Origin: Sipunculus nudus | Taxonomy: Eukaryota > Annelida > Sipuncula > Golfingiida > Sipunculidae | Assembly: GCA_026874595.1 (NCBI GenBank) | Contig: CM049316.1 | Span: 64,831,176 to 64,895,175, forward strand | Reading direction: 5' to 3' | Length of the DNA stretch: 64,000 nucleotides | Part shown: positions 44,001 to 56,000 of the stretch, one piece after another | Position numbering within the stretch: the first letter of the stretch is position 1 | Layout: each line of letters opens with the position of its first letter | Made by a program: the position numbers and the translations under genes | The notes under the pieces: generated by a model | The model's database searches: none | Told to the model about the DNA's origin: nothing | Seen by the model: only the letters and a program-made list of their open reading frames with translations

Positions 44001-47000
44001 CCCAAGTTAATGCTCTGTTTTATGAAACTGGATCACTGTGAAGCTTTAAAACTGGGCTGATCTGTCTCATCCTAATAATTGTCTGTATTAAAATTATTCT
44101 TAAATTTTTCCCAAATGGGAAGCTTCATGTATTTTTTTAATGCAAATGCAAGTATATCCATAACAAAAGTATGCTTTGTCAGATGTATCATTTTGAAAAG
44201 GATATATAAGTAAATATTAGTCCAAATACTTATGATACTTAACTGAGCCATTGATAATTTTATATATTCTTGTAACGTACAGCCTTCAGTAATCATATTG
44301 ATTCTTATCACAGTGTTTCTGAGGATGAGATCTTTTTGCCACTATTGTAGCTGGCAGATTAATTTCCATGACTCAGTTTATCTCTTTTGAAATACTTTTA
44401 TTCATGCTGGCATACAATCCAGGAAAAACTGCTAAAGGGAAATTTTTCATGTATATTAGTATATATATTAATTGTAATTTTATGCAATTCCTATGTCATG
44501 GTTGAATGGTTATAACACAAGTCACCTGACAATGATCAGCAACCCTAAGGTTTGGACACCATACTGGTATTAATTGATACCCGAGCCATTAATTATCACT
44601 ACCAACAATAATATTGATGGCACATGTGCATAGGTGTGGCTAGCTGGAGCCTCAGACTCCTGTAATCTGAACTTTTATTTATGCATTCCATACTTAGCTA
44701 TACATGTGTATAGACAGACTAATTCTGAACAGACAGACAAGTCTGTCACTCTACCATACATAGGTCAGAACTGAATAAAAATATGGCAGTGAGTCCATTA
44801 AAAGCCAGCATATATGACCAGACATGTATTCATAAATGCTTACACCTGAAGGATTATTTATTGACACAATGTTGCAGGTTTTCAGGGTACAGTTAAGTTC
44901 TAGCTGACACACATTTAGTATTAATTAGGTTATTGAGGTGTTGAATGCAATTATAATGCTTATAAGCTACATTTTAGAAAAATATTGTACCCTATAGTTA
45001 ACAATATAGACCACACCTTATAAGATTTAAATGTTTATACTAAAATTATATTTTGGTGATATGAGCCATATTTATACTTGTCAGAGCCCTCAATAATCAT
45101 ATTATTGTTCTTTCATCAGTCCTTCTACATATTCCTAATTTCAAGCACATTTTCTTGATATCTTCTTTATTATTTTTGACAACTAAATTTGAATCAAATC
45201 CAGTTCACTATGAATATGTCAGTTATTCTCAAAAAATAAATATTTACAAAAATTAGAAAAGGGATAAATGAAGGAACTTTTTAAAATCTTCTATATCACC
45301 GAATAAAAACATCAGGTTTCATGGCACATTTATCAATAGAAATCCTTAGTATTACATCATTATGCAATTATTTAGCCACCAGAAATGTATAACTATTTGG
45401 TTCAGAAGATCATCTTTAGAGGTACATATTTATGTTGAGGTTAACATTTCAATTATACAGTCAATGTTTATTAAAAGAAATCTCTCAATAATTAAATAAA
45501 AAAAACTAACCTATGATATGAGTATTTCTGAGTTAAGGTCACATCATAGGCCCTCACGATCAAGCTTGAGTGAACATTGTTTCAGTCTATCTATGCTTGC
45601 ATCACTGACCAGGTTTGATCTGCTAATGGTCATGCATGACTGCCACAGAGTCTAGTAAGGAAATTAGCCTGCCCCACTCATGGTTGATTGAGTTGTTGAA
45701 TACTCATTAACAGAGTCTGGCCATATGGATACACTGTGCATTGAAATTAACAGTAGTCATGATTCATGGGATATGATCACTTGTACTGGTGTGTATATAT
45801 ATTGTAACTCTGTAAGTCACACACACACTGAGCTGGTACCAACCATCATAGAAAACCAGGTTCACTGGAGCTTACTCTCAAGGTTTACTACTTTGACTAT
45901 CATTTTATATATCAGTAAGAGACAGTAACTGTACAAGAGGGAGGTGCTGACCTCTACACTCATCCCTGTGATCACGTGATTCTTTGGAATCACCAAAGAA
46001 AATTGAAGTTTTAAAGAAGCAGCTTTTGATTGGAATTGTGAAGCTGAAGATGAACACAGAGAGTATTGTGAGTTCATTTACTGCTTGGAAGATGGATGAA
46101 TTTACTGAAAGCCCTGTGTCATCCTCCATGTTTCATAGAAACTGCAAAAGAAGAGAAAGTTTACACTCCTTGGGATCTTTTAACTGCAGTACATGTAATA
46201 GTTTTGATATGAACACTCTGGAGACACCTAAGAAGAGACGTTCTTTGGATCGTATGACCTCTCTGGCCAATATGTTATCACCTGTGAAACCTATGAAGAA
46301 AGTCGGCAAAGCACTCCAGAGGTCACTCAGTCTGAAGAGCCAAAACAAATCTCCGAGCAAACAAAGGATCACGTCACCGTATAAGAAACCAGGAGCAACA
46401 CCGGCGAAAAGAAGACAGACTACATACTGGAGTGAGATCGCCGATGAAAATCTGGTCAGTACAATTCCTCACTCGCAAATCAAACGGCAAGAGGCCATTT
46501 ATGAACTGTACCGAAGTGAAGTTGATATGGTAACAGACATGAAAATGATACTGCAGACTTACAAAGATTCAATGGTTACATTAAAATACCTGACTGAAAA
46601 AGAGGCTGAATATATATTTGGACATATAGATGCTGTTCTGCCTCTCCACAAAGAGCTGGTCAGCATGCTTGAAGGGCAAAGGTTACCAGATGGAAGAACT
46701 GAAATGATTGGGCGAGTGCTTCTGAAATGGGTCCCAAGCATGCGGAGGTATATTGATCACTGTGGCAACCAAGTATATGGCAAAGCTCTTCTTGATGAGA
46801 AGAAAGGGAGCATACAAATTATGGACTTCTTAGAACGCTGTCAGGAATCACCTTTCAGCAGGAAACTGGATTTGTGGAGTTACCTAGATATCCCGAGAAG
46901 TAGATTGGTTAAATATCCCTTGTTGTTTAAACAGATACAAAAAGTGACACCAGTGACCCATGAAGACCATACACTGATCGAGGAGGCTACTCGCACCCTG

Positions 47001-50000
47001 GAGGAAATAATCATGGATGTGGACCAGAAAACAGGACTTGCAAAGTGTAAGTTCATCCGATCGAAGCTGTACTGCATAGATGATGTGCAAAAGCGTGAAG
47101 AAATAAATAAAAGCAAAGTGATTTTGTGTGAAGGAATCTTAAAAAACAACAGAGGCACGAAACTTCATGTTTTTCTGTTTGACAAAGTTCTCGTACTGAC
47201 TAGACCAGTGAACAGAACAGGAAGCCTTCAGTACCAGGTTTACCGACAGCCGATCCCAGTCAGCCAGTTAGTACTGCAAGATCTCAAAGACGGTCAAATA
47301 CACAAGGGTTCATTCCTTGGTGCATTCCAACAAACACAGGCAGCAAAAAATATGTTCCGTGTGGCTTTCTCAGATTCCACACAAGGACTGGCTCACACTT
47401 TACGGACTTCAGATGAACATGACAAAAGACAGTGGATTCAGTCCTTACAGCGAGTAGCAGCAGCCGTTGTCACAACAGATGAAGTGTCTTCAAAAACAGA
47501 GCACTGATGATAAGCCAAAACTATGTACCGGTAATCTTGTAAAGTGGTCAGTTTTGTTTGAAATTCACTGCAGGTGATGAAATGACAGTGAGACTTTCTG
47601 TGTAAACACCCTTTTGGTTGCTATGTATATATAAAACTCAGTATTAATTCTTCCTCATCATGTGATCAAAATATTTATATTGAATACATGCTTTTCTATT
47701 TATTGAATTAAATCTTGGAATATGTAACTCTCTTGCCTGTGTTTTCTTAACAGAACCAACCCCATGCCCTGCCAACCACATCCTTCACTTCACATAATTT
47801 GTTAGTTTTAACACAATTTTCACATTGTTCAGGCTGAAATAGACTAAAATAGTTCATCTGAAAGACATATAGGGACATATAAATGTACAGTGTCTCTGGG
47901 TCCTATACAGGTGATAATGTTGGTCATATCATCAAGGGAATAAGGACGCAGAAATATGGTAGTGAAAGGTAAATTATTATGTCACTTTAAATTTACATTT
48001 AAAATATTTGGTGCAAGGAAAAATCCCGTAATATTGACTTATTATTCCAGAACCCGGTTAAATGTTTTGTTTTCTTCTTAAATGATCCCATTATTTTTTT
48101 AAACATTTAGGTGTGTTTTAGATCTGATGGCCTCTGTCTCTGACTTTTAAAGAAGCCCGTTCTGATATCTGATGTCTGTTAATGTAAGATGATCCCTTGA
48201 GCATTTTATAGAAATAGCACTAAACGCTATATATCCCCAGAACACATGCTATTTGTTTTGTTTATACCAACGCATATACAGCTTGTGGGGGCCCACAAAA
48301 ATGGTCGCTGGTCATAATCCAAACTCATTCAACAAGAAGTAGTACCTTTTAACTTCAGGAAATACCAACTGTTCTTTAAATGTAATATATATGCAGATTA
48401 AGCCAGAAATCAAATAAATTCTTCAGTTATGGCATGTAAATAGCTGGCTTTAAATGTTTCAGTGAATTGACATTTCACTTAAAGTAAGTGTCTCTCTCAA
48501 TTAAATCACAGTTCTCCATATTTGTAGATAACAATGGACGTGTGACAGTGGACAATATATCATGTAATATATATCCTTTATCAGAAGAGATAAGTCTGTG
48601 GATACATCCACTGTGTATATAAACCAGAGGAGATGCATACAATTTCCCCTCCATTATCAGAAATTTTGTAGTCATACATGGAATCAGTAATTGCATAACT
48701 TTTAAAATTGGGATGTGCATTTATGCCTTACCATTTGAGTGTTTTATTTTTTTTATATGCCCATCATATTGTCCGTTAACTTGTGGTGTCGCCGCGATAA
48801 CTTATGGTAGCTTTGATGGATTTTCACCATATTCACCATAACTACTAACCAACAGATTATCTTGCCCAAGGTCTATTATGGGCAAAATCCACCCATATTT
48901 AATAAGGTCACAGGTCACAAGGCTACTTTGTGGTGTCGCTGCGATAACGTACAAAGAATATGAAAGATTTTGATAAAACTCATTAGAAATGTTAATCTAT
49001 AAAATATGTCACCTGGCAGTTGGATTTCCAGCAAAATCCACACATATTTAATGAGATCAGAGGTCGCCGCACTTTGGAGGCACTGTGGTAACTTAACAAA
49101 AATCCTATGGATTTTCATGAAACTCATTATACATATTTACCAATAGAGTTTCTCACCTCAGTTAAATTCCTCAGCAGATTTCACGCATATTTATTCAGGT
49201 CAGAGGTAAAAAGACATAAGATGGGCATATTAAGCAGATTTGTGATTCTCTTGTTTTGTCTTCTTTTAATTTTGTTTTCAGATTTATAAAATAGTCTTCT
49301 CACATGCTATTATATAATTAAGAGTGGGGGGGGGGGGGGGGCATTAGCTGAAGCGTCCACCAGAATCCCTATTTTTTTTAAGTCAAAACTTACAAGTTGC
49401 CACACCCCCTTTCATGTAATCTTCCAGGTTTCTTGTCAGAATATTCAGATGTACTGAGACACCATCAGTCCATGCACATAATGCCACATATACACACATA
49501 TAAGTCAAACACAAAGTCTTTGGCTGTAAACCTAGTGAAGGTGTATTTATCACACATTGACTACATAATTATAATCCATTGCATGAATAAATAATTAGCC
49601 TGGCACAATACATGACAACCAACCAGACAACCACCCACTTCCTCTGTTCAATGACAGCTTTGAAAAGGACCCCCATCAGAGTTTGACAGGATGCAAATTT
49701 CGGGTATCACTGGCAACCTTATAGACACCACTTCAAAGTACAGGTGTTTTGAGCCCCAGGCTAAACTTTTTCTAAAGCTTAAGTTCAAACCCCAAGCATT
49801 AAATGAATAACTTCTATCCCAATACAAACATATAATTGTAATTAACAAAATATTCTCAGTATTTTTAACTTGTTGCAACTGACTTAAGACACCAGTAACA
49901 AATGTTAAACAGGAGATATATAATAATTTGGTTATTTTCAGATACCATCAGAATCTGGTAATATTTCTAATGACTTGATTTATGTCTTTGTGCAAATGCA

Positions 50001-53000
50001 TGTAACTGTTGATGTAGAATTCAGAAAATTTTTATTGGGATCATGATTACATTCAATTTTACCATATGGCATTTGATAAGAGTGTGGTTGGATTTAGTTC
50101 AGAGCTGTGTCTTTTATAAGATCAGTGCTGTTTGACTGTACTCTTATCAAATAACAGGCACTTATTCAGCTCATACTAAAATCCAATTAAAAAACTGATA
50201 ACACATCAGCCTATGAAAATGGTGCTGAGGATATAATTGAGAGTAAATATAACTACAGTATTTTGTTAAATGGTGTTTAAACACCGACAGATTTACCAGT
50301 GTACAGTGCATGAACTTACTATTGCCTGAATTGACTCCATAGAGTGGCAACATTGAAATTTTGTTACTGTGTCATAATAAGACGATAAAGATATTAAAAT
50401 ATGTTATTTTAAAAGAAGTCAGTGTGTACATGTCAGAACATTAGGCCAAATTAGTCTTCCATGCCACTGATAAGTCTGCCTTTGTGTTCTTCAAAAGTGT
50501 TGATTTTATAACACATTGTCCCATCTTTAATGAGACTTAATTTTGACACATTATGTCAAACCAGCAAAAATAATGTAACAAAATTGTGTAGTGATAATTT
50601 ATCCAGCTGACTATGCAAACTCTACTTCAGTTTTAAATCTTTATTAAAAGATTGTAGAATTCTGTTGCAGTTTAAGCAAAGAACTTTTTACAGAAATATT
50701 TGCTCTTCTTGATTTAAAAGGAGATATATTCTTACATGTTTTTTTGTTTGCAAAACACAGGTGGAGAAATTATAAAAAAATTTAATAAGATACCTTATCA
50801 CTTGGTCAGTAATGTTGGATGAGACTGATATGTTGTGGAAGGAAAGCAATGAAAAACTATGTTATGCAACAATATATTTATTCCATATATCAATTATACA
50901 TTTGGAAATTGCATATTATGAAAGAATACATATAAATTAAATAATATATTGATTATACAACTGACAAAGTCAGCAAAGAGAGCTGACAGATACTCTTATT
51001 TTCATCTGACCATCTGCAGTAAATGTTTGACTAGAAAGTGAATCATGACTGATAAACTTCAGGAGTGTCCGTGACTGTTCACTTCCTGATGATGGCAGCA
51101 TACGACAGCACACAATGTCAGCACTGTGTGACCTGTCACGCTGATCACATGACAGGACTGTCACGGAGCATGTGCAGCTGAACGGAAACTGTAACCTGGA
51201 ATCATAGCAGCCTTTCAACATTGTCACTGACATGGAGACATACTTTATACCATTTTCCCGGAATCCATCCATATCCATGGTCAGCTGAAGTTTGTAGCCA
51301 GGATAGGCTGTATAAAAAGCTGGACTCTTATAGACTTGTTGCTGTCCAGCATTCATATCCACAGTCCAGATAAATGTTCCTGACAAACTGTGTGCTGGCT
51401 GATCTTCTTTACACTGACTGAGCTGGTTTATTGTCTGGTGTTGCTGTTCCAGCTTTGTCAGCTGCTGCTGGTTTGCCAAGCACAGTCTGGCAGAAGTTAC
51501 TGCTGCTGTTTGCAATGCTGCATTCTGATTGGTCAGTTCTTGATCCTGTTGCCTCATTTTGGTCATTAATAACATCATGTGATGATGGTGTGATGTCTGG
51601 TAGTGATGAACCAGGTCTTTCCTCTGAGTCTGACTCGAGCAGCCGATCCTGCTGAAGGCACATGGTACAGCCACCAGGGGGCAGTCTCCATCAACGATAT
51701 TGAGATGTTGTGTCATATCTTCTCGTAGAATATCTTGTCTGCCACAGGTGTGACAAGTCTCAGGAACCTTCCCACAAACCACCTCTAAATGTTCAGACAG
51801 ATCCCTATAAGTCAAAGCTTGGTCACAATGTTCACACTCAACAAGTTTCATGGGACAAGTGTTCTGGTGGTCATCAACTTCTATCTGCCTTACTATTTTA
51901 CCACAATGTACACAGCTCACTGGTTTCATGTCACAACTGTTCTGGTGCTGCTGCAATTCTTTTCTCTTTATGGTCACATGACAGTCATGAGGACAAACAA
52001 CCTGAGCTTCTGGACAAGCCTTCCCATGAGCCTCAGCATCTCTCAGCTCTCCTTCCCAGCAGCAGCCACTGATGTGATGACAGCATCTGACCTTGAGTGA
52101 CAGCACTTCTCGTTTAACAGCAGCATCTGGGAACACACCTGTAACAAAATCCAGCCAGGTGTTGTCCACAGGACATTTAAAATGTCTCCTTCCTTTGGCA
52201 GCACCTTGTAAGCACGGCTCACAGAAACGATGGCCACACTGGGTCTGTAGTGGGTCTCTGAGACCCAGAAGACACACAGGGCACTTGTACATTGTGTCCA
52301 GCTCAGGAACAAATTCTGCGTCATATCCAAATTCTCTGTTAGGAGGATCCATTGATACCACTGTCAAATTATCTTAATCTCTATTAAACCTCAAACTTAA
52401 ATGTATCAAATACTGGCTCCTTTTGTTGTGGTCTACAAACTGTAACACCAAACTGATGATGGTCTGCACTTTCTAACTGGGGTTTATATATATACATAAA
52501 GTATTAAGACTTATCATACTATAAAACTTGATTACCACTTACATGGAAACAAAGTACTTTCATATCAGAAGATTTATTTAATGAGTATTCACAAGGCCAA
52601 TCAAGCATGACTTGGGGGGTGGGTGTAATTTACTTCCTAGGTAATTAGGCAGTCATGTATGACCATACATAGGATCTTGCTTGATCAATGATGCATGCAT
52701 TCCTCATTAATGTTCACACAAGCCTGAGTGAGAGGGGCTGTACACTGATATCTGTGCTGAGAAACATTCATATCACAAGTGATTTACCTGATTTCATCAG
52801 TATAATGGTTTCTTTAAACTGACCTTGGATGTATAATTGTGGCATAAGACAAAAGCCTGAGTGAGAGATGTTGTGATATGATCTGAGCTCAGTTATACTC
52901 ATACTATAAAAAATTAGTTACAAGTTTGCATCAGTAAAGCCTTCTATTCTTTATAACTGTACATCAAGTGTATAATCTGGTCTTAATTATAATAGGGCTA

Positions 53001-56000
53001 ATGTTAGTGAATAAAACATACATAATGATATATGTTTGCTCCCTCAGTGAACATTGATATAAACAAAGGCAACATTTCTGTCTATACATCTTTCTCCTAA
53101 TTTGATAATGGTGTCTTAAATTATAATTACAAACAGGCAGTTGATATTTCCTAAAACACCATTGAACTGCCCAATATATCAACTTTCACGAGGACTTTAA
53201 TATAATCACCTGGGAAGGCACTGAGGATGGGCATAGAGAATGTGATGAGCAGGATAACATTTGTTATCTGGCCATCAGCACCTCCTGTGTTCTCACCCAG
53301 CTTGAATATTTTGGTCAACATTTTTTTTTGTGGTTGGGAGTAGGGATGTTAATAATATGGAGCCAAATTCCACTGTTAGAGACATTCTCTTCAGTTTTCA
53401 AAATATTTCTGATTTTTCTTGGCTTTAGAGCAGACATGTATATCTTTTCTGTATGAGGCACTTCAAGGAAAACAACTAAGAGAATAAAAATGTTTGAAGA
53501 TCCCTTGATCAGTGCAGGCGTGCCAGCAGCTTTACACATCCTGAGTAGCACATCTTGTTGATTTCATCCCAGCATTTGACTTTAGTGCATTCCAGTCAGT
53601 TGATACAGTTGTGCCAGGCTGATATAACTCATAATGACCATGCTGTGATACAGGCTCAGCATCTTGTGTCATGTTGTGTTGGCCCAGGTGGTTGTATCCT
53701 GTTTATAACATGTCCAGTTGATGAATGAAATACATAATTTTATTTCTGTACTTTTTATTTTGACAGAATTCTGACATTGTAACGGTAACGATCGCTCACT
53801 TGAGTCTGGAGGAGGACAGCAGAATCATGAACGACCCAGCCATACAGATGCTGTTTGTAGAGTATCGATTCCTGGGGGTGGATTTATCAGAGCTGGAAAC
53901 ACCATTCTCCCTGCCAAAACCAAAACCCTACAGCCAGATCACATTCAACTTCAAGAAGGGTAAGTCCTTATTCACATGTGCTCATCATGCAGCGGTTATA
54001 CACTGCAGCCATCCTAGACGTCATTTTGTTTAACCTCTGCTTGGCATGGCAAGGTTCTCTGGGCTGGAACACGAGGGTGCACACAGAGCACAGATTTGTA
54101 ATCAGACCACTGAAAGTGTGGTATTGCATTTTGCATCCAGTCTTAATTTAAACATGTGAAACCTGCTCTCGATGGTTTGATTACACTGGGACACAAGCTG
54201 TCATTGGTCTGATTTTTGGCCCTATGCCAGAACAGGTGTTATCAGACCATTGAGAGTGGGTGTGGCATGTTTAATATTTGGGCTGGATGCACAACACACT
54301 ACTGATGCAATACACTGCTATCAGTCAGTGGTCTTATTACAATTCTGTTTTTTTATTACTTTTTTTTTATGTTATGATAAATGTCATATGGTCAGGGAAA
54401 AGCATGATAATAAAATTTTTTTTCTAAACAGGTAAAAGCACTACATAACACAGGAAAACCATCAAAGTTGTATTATTTCATCTTGTTGAAAGATAAAAAT
54501 CAAAATAAAAATTGTTGATGCAGGGGGTTAGAATTGACGCAGGCATTGCCTGAGAACCATACCATTTATTCTTTTTTGCCTAAAGTAAATGTGTGTGTTT
54601 TATAAACCTTATTTTGTTTTTCCTCTTAATCCTGTTTGTGAGCCTTATATGTTCTGATTCATATTTTCAGTGTTCCATGTTGATTATGACAAGAACTATG
54701 AGAAGAGGCAGTACCTGGCCAGCATGTTATTGCCTGATGATCCAGAAGAGGGCAGGTAAGCTTGTAATAAAAGGACCTGTACTTTATCTTGTGGTCCACA
54801 TATGGCCATTCTTTATGGATGATAAGGCCATACAAAACTAGAAATTTGCACTCAGAGAGTTCAGACCTCTGCCAAGGCAGCTCATTACCCCATATGGCTT
54901 TGAAAGTTATAGCATACTGACACAAAGTGCGATATATTGGCAACAAACTTAATAAGGCATGTGGAATTGTCAGAAATGCAGCATTTTCTTTTAATAAATT
55001 CCTGGTTACAGATGGTGATCAAGAATACCCCCAAAGTTTAATCAGTTGTTCCTTTTACCATTGCAGAGCTATCCTCAACTTTCATCAGAATCTGTCTGTA
55101 ACTTTTACAGTAATGTTGCTAACAAACAGACAAACAAACTAACACTGGCAAAAACATGACCCCTGCTTGGCGGAGGTAATAAATAGTGGCAAGAACTGAA
55201 GCTTTATGTAGTTTTGGCTACCACGGTTTCCGCTGTCAAGCAGTCATAACGGGCACAGAGACAAACATTCCAAGTAAAACCAGCCTTGTTATTAATATCT
55301 GCTGCATGAACACAAGTAATTCAATCGTGAATGAATTGTTTATTATTTCCCATACAGAATAATGGCACTTTTTGTCTAACCTTAGGGAAAATGACAAGCA
55401 GATGAAAATGAGAAAGTGTTAGAAATGATGTGCACATCTACTTAAACTAGAAAGGATCCAAACCCTGTAGCTTGTACCTCCTCAACAATCTCAGTTAAAA
55501 TAATTGACGTTTGGTTTGCAGGCTGCCGCCAGGTAAAGTGCAGAAACTTACCTGTTAGGAGAAACAAATGCATCAAATTATCTTATTGTGGAGCAAATTA
55601 ATGAAAATGGACTTGGAATGGGATTTGTAGGCAAACTACAAATGAGAATTGAGACATTTGATCCAGACCTTGAACTCTTTGTCTTCTGTCAAGAAGTAAA
55701 TTAGTAGCATCATATAGTCCATAATCCCCTTTACATTTTATTGGAATTGATCTGCTTTTCTCTGGGGATTTAGAACTGTTTATATTTAGAGTTTACAAGT
55801 ACTTTCTTGTATTTCTATATTTGATGGACCAAAATATTTAATAAAAGGAAATAAAAGTACTCACTGTATTGGCTTTGTATTAAAGAATATTAGCTTTACA
55901 TTTAATAATACTGTCAATTTTTTTAGGGGGGGAAGGAGGTAGAGGCAAGAGGTGTTATTTGTATTTTCCTTGCATGATGAAAGCTGTATACCTTTTCTGT

